Shown one piece after another: positions 52,193 to 60,169 of a DNA stretch of 64,000 nt (within the stretch, counting starts at the first letter, position 1; every line of letters starts with the position of its first letter). The stretch is taken from positions 5,023,001 through 5,087,000 of the forward strand of contig NZ_CP109017.1 of assembly GCF_036226765.1 (NCBI RefSeq), written 5' to 3'. Under the pieces are notes generated by a model that saw only the letters and a program-made list of their open reading frames with translations, ran no database searches and was not told the DNA's origin. This DNA is from Streptomyces sp. NBC_00670. Its GTDB lineage: Bacteria; Actinomycetota; Actinomycetes; Streptomycetales; Streptomycetaceae. Made by a program: the position numbers and the translations under genes.

Positions 52193-53559
52193 CCACGAAC
52201 CTCACGACGAACGTTGCTGCCCTGGTCGCCAGGGCGTTAGAGGCGGACTTCGCGGCCTGGCGCCGGAACATCGTCCGCGTCGGTGGCTGCACCAACCCGA
52301 TTCACCTGGTCGGCGCGGCGACCGTCTACGACACGACTACAGGCGCGGTTCTGCGCTCCTATGGGTCTGACGTCTACGGCGGTCGCTTGCTCGTCGCGTG
52401 CGGCAACCGACGCGCGACGGTCTGCCCGGCCTGCTCAGGCCTGTACCGGGCGGACACGTACCAACTCATCCGGGCCGGGCTCGTCGGCGGCAAGAACGTC
52501 ACGGAGGCGGTGAGCGGGTACCCGCGCGTGTTCGCCACGCTCACCGCTCCCGGCTTCGGCCCCGTTCACACACGGCGGGAACGCGACGGGCGCGTACGGG
52601 CCTGTCGTCCCCGTCGGGTGGGGGAGTCGTGTCCCCATGGTCGGCCAACCGGATGCCGTGAGCGTCACTCGACGGACGATCTCCGTCTCGGCGAGCCGCT
52701 CTGTCCGCGCTGCTACGACTACGCGGGCGCTGTCCTCTGGCACGCGTTCGCCGGTCGGCTCTGGCATCGCTTCGGGCTGGAGCTGCGGCGGGAGGTTGCA
52801 CGGCGTGCCGGGCTATCGCGGACGGAGTTCGGGGAAGTCGCCCGGCTCTCGTACGCGAAGGTCTCCGAGTACCAGCGGCGCGGCCTGGTCCACTTCCATG
52901 GCGTGATCCGCCTCGACGGACCGGACGGACCCGACTCGCCCCCGCCGGGCTGGGCGACCGTGCCACTCCTGATCGACGCCGTGCGGGAGGTGGCCGGTCG
53001 GGTGCGGCTGACCGCTCCGGGGGCGGAAGTCGTCGGCCCGCGGGAGCTCCGCTTCGGCACGCAGGTCGACGTACGACCGGTCGCCTCGTACGGCAGGGAT
53101 GAGAGGGAGCGGCCTGCCCCCGCGGCGGCCGTGGCGGGCTACATCGCCAAGTACGCCACGAAAGGAGCGGAGTCCGCCGGGGCAGTAGACGGCCGGATCT
53201 ACCACGCGCGGGACATGGTCATGCTGCCCGTACGTGCGCACGTGCTGCGCATGATCGGCACGTGCTGGTGGCTCGGCGGCCTGCCGGAGTTCGAGCCGCT
53301 CGGGCTGCGCCGTTGGGCCCACATGCTCGGGTACGGCGGGCACTTCTCCACCAAGTCACGCCGCTACTCGACCACACTGACCGCCCTCCGGCAGGCCCGT
53401 GCCGATCACCGTGCGGAGCAGCAGCGGGCGTCGCTTGGCCTGGCCGATGGCCCGACTGTCACGGTCGGTCGGTGGCGTTATGCGGGGCGCGGCTATTCGC
53501 CGGCGGCGGCACTCCTTGCCGCTTCCGTGAGGGAAGGCGGTGGTCGCGATGGCGCGTGA
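52189..53559 (+). CDS. repSA: RepSA-like rolling-circle replication initiator
   Basis: A 456-residue initiator. A zinc-binding CPACSGLYRADTY and a later CPRCYDYAG are present; the HUH metal motif is HFHGVIRLDG; SYAKVSEYQRRG and YIAKYATKG are conserved RepSA stretches. Known role: nicks the element at its double-strand origin for rolling-circle replication after excision. Codon 17 is TTA (52237). The downstream xis gene overlaps its end by 11 bases. Confidence 0.87.
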   Translation: MTTNLTTNVAALVARALEADFAAWRRNIVRVGGCTNPIHLVGAATVYDTTTGAVLRSYGSDVYGGRLLVACGNRRATVCPACSGLYRADTYQLIRAGLVGGKNVTEAVSGYPRVFATLTAPGFGPVHTRRERDGRVRACRPRRVGESCPHGRPTGCRERHSTDDLRLGEPLCPRCYDYAGAVLWHAFAGRLWHRFGLELRREVARRAGLSRTEFGEVARLSYAKVSEYQRRGLVHFHGVIRLDGPDGPDSPPPGWATVPLLIDAVREVAGRVRLTAPGAEVVGPRELRFGTQVDVRPVASYGRDERERPAPAAAVAGYIAKYATKGAESAGAVDGRIYHARDMVMLPVRAHVLRMIGTCWWLGGLPEFEPLGLRRWAHMLGYGGHFSTKSRRYSTTLTALRQARADHRAEQQRASLGLADGPTVTVGRWRYAGRGYSPAAALLAASVREGGGRDGA

Positions 53560-53761
53560 CAGCCGCGCGAAGACTGCCGAACTGCTCACCGTCCGGCAGG
53601 TGCTCGACGAACTGGGCGGCATCTCGCGGCGCACCTTCTACCGCTGGCGGGAACTGCGGCTCGCTCCGCCCTGTATCCGGCTGCCCAACGGGGAGCTCCG
53701 GGTTCGGCGGGACGTGCTCAACGACTGGCTGGAGGAGCGGGCGGAGGGGGCGGCGTCGTGA
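53549..53761 (+). CDS. xis: Excisionase-like helix-turn-helix protein (Xis)
   Basis: A 70-residue MerR-type winged-helix protein: LLTVRQVLDELGGISRRTFYRW then PPCIRLPNGELRVRRDVLNDW (each shorter in practice than a full domain). This is the AICE excisionase family, which binds near att and directs the integrase towards excision. ATG 53549 overlaps rep; its stop overlaps the integrase start (GTGA). Confidence 0.8.
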   Translation: MARDSRAKTAELLTVRQVLDELGGISRRTFYRWRELRLAPPCIRLPNGELRVRRDVLNDWLEERAEGAAS

Positions 53762-55146
53762 AGTCGTACAAGGTCTCCGTCTGGAAGATCTCAGTCAACA
53801 AGACGACCAAGAAACCGACCTACCTCGTGCGCTGGGTGGTCGACGGACAACCGTTCAGCGAGTCGTACAAGACCAAGACGCTGGCCGACCGCTTTCGCGC
53901 CAAGCTGGTGCGGGCGCTCGATAAAGGCGAGCCATTCGACACCGTCACCGGTTTGCCCGACTCGCTGCGAGGGGGCAAGGCGGCGCTGTCCTCCCTCGAC
54001 CTTGCGGTGAAGTACGTGGATGCCCGCTGGGCGGAGGCGTCGGCGAAGCAACGGGACAGCATGACCGATGCGCTGGCGACGGTCGTTCCTGTCCTGGTGA
54101 AGCCGGGGCGGGGGCGGCCCGCTCCCGAGGTGTTACGGCGGGCACTGCGCTCGTACGTCCTGCCCGTACCCCGTAGGGAGCGGGAGCGGCCGGAGGAGAT
54201 CGCCGCGGCGGCGAAGTGGATTGAGAAGGCGTCGCTTCCCGTGGCGGAGCTGCAAGAGATCAGCCGGGCGCATGACCTGATCGACGCGCTGGGCCGGAGG
54301 CTGGACGGCAAGCCCGCGGCGACGCAGACGTACCGGCGGCGGCGTGCCGTGGTCTTCAACGCGCTGGAGTATGCGGTGGAGTTGGAACACCTGCCGTCCA
54401 ATCCGCTGAGTCGGGTCCGCCGCAAGCGGGGCAAGCGGGCGCTGCAGGAGGTTGACCGCCGGGTGGTGGTCAATCCTCGGCAGGCTCGGGAACTGCTGAC
54501 CGCGCTCACGTATGTGGGCGGCTACGACCGGGCGAGCGGCCGGCGGCTGCGGGCGTTCTTCGGCTGCCTGTACTACGCGGCCATGCGGCCGGGGGAGGCG
54601 CTCGGCCTTCGCCGCTCCGACTGCACGCTTTCGGCGTCGGGCTGGGGCCGTATCGAGCTGGCGGAGACCCGTCCCACTGCGGGGAAAGCGTGGACGGACA
54701 CCGGGGAAGCGCACGATCGGCGCGGCCTGAAGCAGCGGGCCCACGGTGAGGTGCGGACCGTGCCGATTCCGCCTCCGCTGGTGCGGCTGCTCCGCGAGCA
54801 CCTGGACGAGTTCGGCACGGCGGATGACGGTCGACTGTTCTCCAGCGAGCGGGGCAATGTGATCGCTGCCTCGTCGTACTCGCGGGCGTGGAAGCAGGCG
54901 CGAGAACTGGCGCTCGTCCCCGACCAGGTGTCCTCGGTCTTGGCCTTCCGTCCGTACGACCTCCGGCACGCGGGCGTCTCCCAGTGGCTCAACTCCGGAG
55001 TGCCGGCGCCGGAGGTCGCCGCTCGCGCGGGCCACTCTGTTGACGTCCTCCTGAAGATCTATGCGAAGTGCATCGACGGCCAGGAACAGGAGATGAACGA
55101 CCGGATCATGCAGGGGCTGGGGGAGGGGGACGACCCAACGCACTGA
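53758..55146 (+). CDS. int: Tyrosine site-specific integrase of the AICE
   Basis: A 462-residue recombinase. An N-terminal SAM-like arm/core-binding region precedes the catalytic domain: first arginine in AAMRPGEALGLRR, the YDLRHAG box, GHSVDV and the nucleophile in KIYAKC. The gene stands 260 bases from att copy 3, typical for int next to attR. A TTA codon (54133-54135) lies in PEVLRRALRS. It recombines the tRNA-Arg 3' end with the element's att core. Confidence 0.88.
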   Translation: MKSYKVSVWKISVNKTTKKPTYLVRWVVDGQPFSESYKTKTLADRFRAKLVRALDKGEPFDTVTGLPDSLRGGKAALSSLDLAVKYVDARWAEASAKQRDSMTDALATVVPVLVKPGRGRPAPEVLRRALRSYVLPVPRRERERPEEIAAAAKWIEKASLPVAELQEISRAHDLIDALGRRLDGKPAATQTYRRRRAVVFNALEYAVELEHLPSNPLSRVRRKRGKRALQEVDRRVVVNPRQARELLTALTYVGGYDRASGRRLRAFFGCLYYAAMRPGEALGLRRSDCTLSASGWGRIELAETRPTAGKAWTDTGEAHDRRGLKQRAHGEVRTVPIPPPLVRLLREHLDEFGTADDGRLFSSERGNVIAASSYSRAWKQARELALVPDQVSSVLAFRPYDLRHAGVSQWLNSGVPAPEVAARAGHSVDVLLKIYAKCIDGQEQEMNDRIMQGLGEGDDPTH

Positions 55147-55169
55147 CAACCGAACATGATCGACCGATG

Positions 55170-55200
55170 GAAGCCCCGGGCTGCGAGAGCCCGGGGCTTC
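55170..55200 (+). terminator. Terminator after the integrase gene
   Basis: GAAGCCCCGGGCT and its exact complement form a 13-bp stem with a 5-base loop, 24 bases after the int stop. Confidence 0.7.
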
Positions 55201-55349
55201 GGCTCGTCCACGTATGGTCCACAGGGCTACTCTCAAGGGCCTGCGAAACGGTCTCTGACCTGCCGCGAAGCCCTTCAAGATCAACACGCTATTACAACGT
55301 GATCACTGGCAAACGGCTGCTTTCGGCGGCATCCGCCTGCACATACGCG

Positions 55350-55389
55350 AAGACCCCGCACTCAGCTAACGCGCTGGTGGCGGGGTCTT
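55350..55389. terminator. Hairpin downstream of tRNA-Arg
   Basis: AAGACCCCGC and GCGGGGTCTT form a stem. It lies 19 bases past the tRNA 3' end and mirrors the hairpin at 30198-30237. Confidence 0.6.
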
Positions 55390-55406
55390 TGGGCACCTCA
55401 TCCGAG

Positions 55407-55448
55407 GTGCCCCCGGCAGGATTCGAACCTGCGCACACGGCTCCGGAG
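55407..55448. repeat. att copy 3: att core within the intact tRNA-Arg gene
   Basis: This copy is joined to the 5' half of the tRNA, so the tRNA gene is functional. It is identical to the copies at 34818 and 30255. Confidence 0.88.
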
Positions 55449-55479
55449 GCCGTTGCTCTATCCCCTGAGCTACGGGGGC
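55408..55479 (-). tRNA. tRNA-Arg (anticodon CCG)
   Basis: A 72-nt cloverleaf reading leftwards: acceptor stem GCCCCCG/CGGGGGC, D arm with AGCTCAGGGGATAGAGC, anticodon loop CTCCGGA (CCG, reads CGG codons), T loop GTTCGAATC. CCA is not encoded. The 3' part is supplied by the integrated element, which keeps the gene intact. Confidence 0.93.
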
Positions 55480-55735
55480 GTGTCGGCCGCGGTTCGTGTT
55501 GCTTGCGGCGACGGGTAGAACACTACCAGCTCCTTCGGCGTGGTCATGAACGGGTTTTGGGGGTGGACGTGTCGGGTGCGGGGGCACCCCAGCAGGCCGG
55601 GGCGCCCCCCGGTCCCTTCCCCGCCGACCCCGACGGCCTCGGAGGTGTCCACAAACGCGCCCCCCACCCCCCCCACCCGGGTCGGAAGTAGGCAAAACCC
55701 GGACGCCGCCCCCCGTCCCGACCTACTCTCGAGTT

Positions 55736-56170
55736 GTGTCAGGCGCGTCCGGCCGGGTGCTTGTTGTGGACGACAACAAGGTCATCCGGCAGCTGATCAG
55801 GGTCAACCTCGAGCTGGAGGGCATCGAGGTCGTGACCGCGGCCGATGGTGTCGAGTGTCTGGATGTCGTGCATCGGGTGCGGCCCGATGTCGTCACCCTT
55901 GATGTGGTCATGCCCCGGCTCGATGGGCTGCGGACTGCTGCCCGGCTGCGGGGCGATCCCCGTACCCGGCATCTACCGCTCGCTGTCGTCAGTGCCTGTA
56001 CGCAGTACGAGGTCGAGAGCGGGCTCGACGTCGGCGTCGATGTCTTTCTTGCCAAGCCGTTCGATCCCGAGGAGCTCGTGCGGGTCGTCCGGGAGCTGCT
56101 GGAGCGGCCCCGGGGGAGCGGTGCCGAGGGGTCGGCCTCCCGGGGGGCCGGGGCGCAGTCCGCCCCCTGA
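55736..56170 (+). CDS. Single-domain response regulator
   Basis: A 144-residue receiver domain: VLVVDDNKVIRQL (acidic pair), TLDVVMPRLDGL (phospho-acceptor Asp), a Ser in VVSAC, and VFLAKPFDPEEL (Lys). No DNA-binding domain; the last 20 residues are low complexity. The TACTCT -10-like box ends six bases before GTG 55736, so the mRNA is probably leaderless. The locus next to tRNA-Arg and nrtL is conserved in streptomycetes. Kinase partner unknown. Confidence 0.85.
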   Translation: MSGASGRVLVVDDNKVIRQLIRVNLELEGIEVVTAADGVECLDVVHRVRPDVVTLDVVMPRLDGLRTAARLRGDPRTRHLPLAVVSACTQYEVESGLDVGVDVFLAKPFDPEELVRVVRELLERPRGSGAEGSASRGAGAQSAP

Positions 56171-56290
56171 AGCCCGGAGCCGTCCGCTAAAGCCCGGAGC
56201 CGTCCACAACCACGCCGCCCCCGTCCACATCCCGATACCCCGCCCTTATCCACTCGCCTTCCCACCCCCCTCCTCCCCTACCCTTGTCCC

Positions 56291-57271
56291 GTGACCCCCG
56301 TCGAGCTCTCCCGTACCGTGCTGCGCGCGGTGCGGTCCGCTGTCGACGACGGGGAGCTGAGCGTGGCCGTTCCCGTGCGTGCCGTTGTCACGCCCCCGGG
56401 GCCCGGGGGTTCCGGGGACTACGCCACCAACATCGCGCTCCAGCTCGCCCGGGATGCCGGGCGGCCGCCCCTCCACGTCGCCGAGATCCTCCGGCCCCGG
56501 CTTCGCCGGGCAGACGGCGTCGCCGACGTCGTCGTCAGTGGGCCCGGGTTTCTCAACATCCACCTCGCCGACGACCTCGCCGCCTCCGCCCTCGTGCGGC
56601 AGATCGGCCAAGAGGGAAGCCGGTACGGGTACTCCGACGAGCTCGCCGGCGAAGAGCCCGTCGCGCTTCGCATCCCCTACGACATCCGCGCCGAAGTCGT
56701 CGCCGACTCCCTCGTGCGGATCATCGCCAGCCAGGGCGGGCGGGCCGAGGTCGCGCACGGGGAGCCCGTCACGCTGCGGCCCGTGCCCGCCGGGGAGGAC
56801 CCCGCGCCGCTCGGCGGGGACGCCTCCCGCTGGGCGCTGCTGCACCCCGCCCCGCACGACCGGCCCCGGATCACCGCCGACCACCTCGTGCAGCGTGAGA
56901 GCAATCCGCTGTTCCGCGTGCGCTACGCGCATGCGCGGGCGCGCGCCCTCGCGCGCGGCGCCGCCCGGCTGCACCTCACGCCCGAGCCCGGGGCCGTGGA
57001 CGTCCCCGGCGCCCAGCCCCTGCTGCACGCGCTCGCCGAGTACCCGGGCGCCCTCTCGCGCGCCGCGCACCACCGCGCGCCCGACCGGCTCGCCCGGCAC
57101 CTCGTCACCACCGCCGACGCCTTCCTCGCCGTCCAGCACACCGTGCTGCCCCTCGGCGACGAGAAACCCTCGGCCGCCCACCGCGCCCGGCTCGCGCTCG
57201 CCGAAGCCGCCGGGACGGTGCTGGCCGGTGGCCTGTCCCTGCTCGGCATCAGCGCACCCGTCCACCTCTGA
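56291..57271 (+). CDS. nrtL: NrtL, ArgS-related anticodon-binding protein
   Basis: A 326-residue relative of arginyl-tRNA synthetase. It keeps the N-terminal additional domain (DYATNIALQLARDAGRPP, VVVSGPGFLNIHLADDLA) and the C-terminal helical anticodon-binding domain (NPLFRVRYAHARARAL), but has no HIGH or KMSKS catalytic centre. Actinobacteria carry it beside lysA. Its function is unclear. The TACCCT box seven bases before GTG 56291 suggests a leaderless message. Confidence 0.87.
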   Translation: MTPVELSRTVLRAVRSAVDDGELSVAVPVRAVVTPPGPGGSGDYATNIALQLARDAGRPPLHVAEILRPRLRRADGVADVVVSGPGFLNIHLADDLAASALVRQIGQEGSRYGYSDELAGEEPVALRIPYDIRAEVVADSLVRIIASQGGRAEVAHGEPVTLRPVPAGEDPAPLGGDASRWALLHPAPHDRPRITADHLVQRESNPLFRVRYAHARARALARGAARLHLTPEPGAVDVPGAQPLLHALAEYPGALSRAAHHRAPDRLARHLVTTADAFLAVQHTVLPLGDEKPSAAHRARLALAEAAGTVLAGGLSLLGISAPVHL

Positions 57272-57302
57272 GGTCAGAGGTTCAGGAGCTAGAGAGAAGC
57301 CC

Positions 57303-58703
57303 ATGAGTCGTTCCGCACATCCCGCCGGGCCCCGGCACGCCGACGTCCTTCCCGAAGGGCGCTCCGTAGCAAGCGCAGCCCCGCCCGCCGACCCCAACGC
57401 CCTCGACCCCAAGGTGTGGGCCCAGACCGTCGCCCGGAACGCGGACGGTGTCGTCACCGTCGGCGGCGTTGACGTCAACGCGCTCGCCGCCCAGGTCGGC
57501 ACGCCGGCCTACGTCCTCGACGAGGCCGACTTCCGGGCCCGGGCGCGCGCCTGGCGCACCGCCTTCGGGCACGACGCCGACGTCTTCTACGCCGGCAAGG
57601 CCTTCCTCTCCCGCGCCGTCGTGCGCTGGCTGGACGAGGAAGGGCTCAACCTGGACGTGTGCTCGGGAGGCGAGCTCGCCACCGCGCTGTCCGCGGGGCT
57701 CTCCCCGGACCGCATCGCCTTCCACGGGAACAACAAGACGCCGGCCGAGATCCGCCGGGCCGTCGAGGCCGGGGTCGGGCGGATCGTGCTCGACTCCTTC
57801 CAGGAGATCGTGCGCGTCGCCCACATCGCCCGCGAGCTGGACAAGCGCCAGCGCGTGCAGATCCGCGTCACCGTCGGCGTCGAGGCGCACACCCACGAGT
57901 TCATCGCCACCGCCCACGAGGACCAGAAGTTCGGCATCCCGCTGGCCGGCGGGCAGGCCGCCGAGGCCGTGCGGCGGGCGCTCCAGCTCGACTCGCTGGA
58001 CGTCATCGGCATCCACTCCCACATCGGGTCGCAGATCTTCGACATGTCCGGGTTCGAGGTCGCCGCCCACCGGGTGGTGGGGCTGCTCAAGGACATCCGT
58101 GACGAGCACGGCGTCGAGCTGCCCGAGATCGACCTCGGCGGCGGGCTCGGCATCGCGTACACCAGCGAGGACGACCCCCGCGAGCCGCACGAGATCGCCA
58201 AGGCGCTCACCGAGATCGTCACCCGGGAGTGCGAGTCCGCCCGGCTGCGCACGCCGCGCATCTCCGTCGAGCCGGGACGCGCCATCGCCGGCCCCACCAC
58301 CTTCACGCTGTACGAGGTCGGCACCGTCAAGCCGCTGGAAGGACTGCGGACGTACGTCTCCGTCGACGGCGGCATGTCCGACAACATCCGTACCGCGCTG
58401 TACGACGCCGAGTACAGCGTCGCCCTGGCCTCCCGTACGAGCGACGCCGAGCCGATGCTCGTCCGCGTCGTCGGCAAGCACTGCGAGAGCGGCGACATCG
58501 TGGTCAAGGACGCGTTCCTGCCGGCCGACCTCGCGCCCGGTGACCTCATCGCCGTCCCCGCCACCGGCGCCTACTGCCGTTCCATGGCCAGCAACTACAA
58601 CCACGCGCTGCGGCCGCCGGTCGTCGCCGTGCGCGACGGCGAGGCGCGGGTCATCGTGCGCCGCGAGAGCGAGGAGGACCTGCTGCGGCTCGACGTCGGC
58701 TGA
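57303..58703 (+). CDS. lysA: Diaminopimelate decarboxylase
   Basis: A 466-residue PLP enzyme of the alanine-racemase/ODC fold, last step of lysine synthesis. The PLP lysine is in VFYAGKAFLS; HSHIGSQ and EPGRAIAGPTTF are cofactor-phosphate motifs; CESGDI supplies the substrate-binding cysteine. The N-terminal ~50 residues are a variable extension. ATG 57303 follows AGAGAAG. First gene of the conserved lysA-hom-thrC-thrB block. Confidence 0.95.
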   Translation: MSRSAHPAGPRHADVLPEGRSVASAAPPADPNALDPKVWAQTVARNADGVVTVGGVDVNALAAQVGTPAYVLDEADFRARARAWRTAFGHDADVFYAGKAFLSRAVVRWLDEEGLNLDVCSGGELATALSAGLSPDRIAFHGNNKTPAEIRRAVEAGVGRIVLDSFQEIVRVAHIARELDKRQRVQIRVTVGVEAHTHEFIATAHEDQKFGIPLAGGQAAEAVRRALQLDSLDVIGIHSHIGSQIFDMSGFEVAAHRVVGLLKDIRDEHGVELPEIDLGGGLGIAYTSEDDPREPHEIAKALTEIVTRECESARLRTPRISVEPGRAIAGPTTFTLYEVGTVKPLEGLRTYVSVDGGMSDNIRTALYDAEYSVALASRTSDAEPMLVRVVGKHCESGDIVVKDAFLPADLAPGDLIAVPATGAYCRSMASNYNHALRPPVVAVRDGEARVIVRRESEEDLLRLDVG

Positions 58704-58722
58704 ACCCCTCGTCAACCGCTCC

Positions 58723-58758
58723 ACGGCGGAAGGCGGAAGATCTTCCGCCTTCCGCCGT
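58723..58758. terminator. Perfect 36-bp palindrome between lysA and hom
   Basis: Arms of 18 bp (58723-58740 and 58741-58758; core GGCGGAAGGCGGAAGA) with no loop. In RNA it makes a strong hairpin ending with GCCGT, likely a terminator or attenuator that separates lysA from hom. Confidence 0.7.
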
Positions 58759-58861
58759 CGCGACAATGAAATGCATGTCTCACAATCCGGACCAAGGGCA
58801 GGAATTCCGGTCCGGTGCGTGAGACTGGTGGGACCTGGACGGTATGAGGAAACGAGGTCGG

Positions 58862-60163
58862 ATGATGCGTACGCGTCCGCTGAAAGTGGCGCTGCTGGGC
58901 TGTGGGGTAGTCGGCTCAGAGGTGGCGCGCATCATGACGACGCACGCGGAGGACCTCGCCGCCCGGATCGGCGCCCCCCTCGAACTCGCCGGAGTCGCCG
59001 TCCGCCGGCCCGCCAAGGTCCGCGAGGGCATCGACCCCGCCCTGGTCACCACCGACGCCACCGCCCTCGTCAAACGCGGCGACATCGACGTCGTGGTGGA
59101 GGTCATCGGGGGGATCGAGCCCGCCCGCACCCTCATCACCACCGCGTTCGAGCACGGCGCCTCCGTCGTCTCCGCCAACAAGGCGCTCCTCGCCCAGGAC
59201 GGCGCCGCGCTGCACGCCGCCGCCACCGAGCACGGCCGGGACCTCTACTACGAGGCCGCCGTCGCCGGCGCCATCCCGCTGATCCGGCCGCTGCGCGAGT
59301 CCCTCGCCGGCGACAAGGTCGACCGCGTCCTCGGCATCGTCAACGGCACCACCAACTTCATCCTCGACAAGATGGACTCCACCGGCGCCGGCTACCAGGA
59401 GGCCCTGGACGAGGCCACCGCGCTCGGGTACGCCGAGGCCGACCCGACCGCCGACGTCGAGGGCTTCGACGCCGCCGCCAAGGCCGCCATCCTCGCCGGG
59501 ATCGCCTTCCACACCCGCGTGCGCCTGGACGACGTCTACCGCGAGGGCATGACCGAGGTCACCGCCGCCGACTTCGCCTCCGCCAAGGAGATGGGCTGCA
59601 CCATCAAGCTGCTCGCCATCTGCGAGCGGGCGGCCGACGGCGGCTCGGTCACCGCGCGCGTGCACCCCGCGATGATCCCGCTCAGCCATCCGCTGGCCTC
59701 CGTGCGCGGCGCCTACAACGCCGTCTTCGTCGAGTCCGAGGCCGCCGGGCAGCTGATGTTCTACGGCCCCGGCGCGGGCGGCGCGCCCACCGCCTCCGCG
59801 GTCCTCGGCGACCTGGTCGCCGTCTGCCGCAACCGGCTGCACGGCACCACCGGGCCCGGCGAGTCCGCGTACACCCGGCTGCCGGTCTCGCCGATGGGCG
59901 AGGTGGTCACGCGGTACCACATCAGCCTGGACGTCGCCGACAAACCGGGCGTCCTCGCCCAGGTGGCCACCGTGTTCGCCGAGCACGGCGTCTCGATCGA
60001 CACCGTCCGCCAGCAGAGCCGGCCGGACGGGGACGGCGAGGCCTCCCTCGTCGTCGTCACCCATCGCGCGTCCGACGCCGCCCTCACCGGCGTCGTCGAG
60101 GCGCTGCGCAGCCTCGACACCGTGCGGGGCGTCGCCAGCATCATGCGGGTTGAAGGAGAGTAA
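58862..60163 (+). CDS. hom: Homoserine dehydrogenase
   Basis: A 433-residue enzyme: NAD(P)-binding GCGVVGSEVA at the N terminus, central catalytic domain (VNGTTNFILDKM, DPTADVEGFDAAAK), and a C-terminal ACT domain (KPGVLAQVATVFAEHGVSI) for feedback by threonine. It reduces aspartate semialdehyde to homoserine. ATG 58862 is used; an adjacent ATG (58865) is equally possible, with GAGG upstream. Confidence 0.95.
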   Translation: MMRTRPLKVALLGCGVVGSEVARIMTTHAEDLAARIGAPLELAGVAVRRPAKVREGIDPALVTTDATALVKRGDIDVVVEVIGGIEPARTLITTAFEHGASVVSANKALLAQDGAALHAAATEHGRDLYYEAAVAGAIPLIRPLRESLAGDKVDRVLGIVNGTTNFILDKMDSTGAGYQEALDEATALGYAEADPTADVEGFDAAAKAAILAGIAFHTRVRLDDVYREGMTEVTAADFASAKEMGCTIKLLAICERAADGGSVTARVHPAMIPLSHPLASVRGAYNAVFVESEAAGQLMFYGPGAGGAPTASAVLGDLVAVCRNRLHGTTGPGESAYTRLPVSPMGEVVTRYHISLDVADKPGVLAQVATVFAEHGVSIDTVRQQSRPDGDGEASLVVVTHRASDAALTGVVEALRSLDTVRGVASIMRVEGE

Positions 60164-60169
60164 CCAGCA

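Larger units (their letters stand above)
34818..55448. mobile_element. AICE (pSAM2-like integrative and conjugative element) in tRNA-Arg
   Basis: The 20.6-kb element lies between 42-bp att repeats, with the integrase 260 bases from the right copy. The backbone at the right end is GntR regulator, SCO3933-family protein, TraSA-like FtsK translocase, small spread/hypothetical genes, RepSA-like initiator, excisionase and tyrosine integrase, the standard AICE order. A Prim-Pol-like gene lies near the left end. The middle (39.2-48.1 kb) is cargo, much of it lower in GC and with defence-type domains. tra, rep and int contain TTA codons. Confidence 0.88.
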
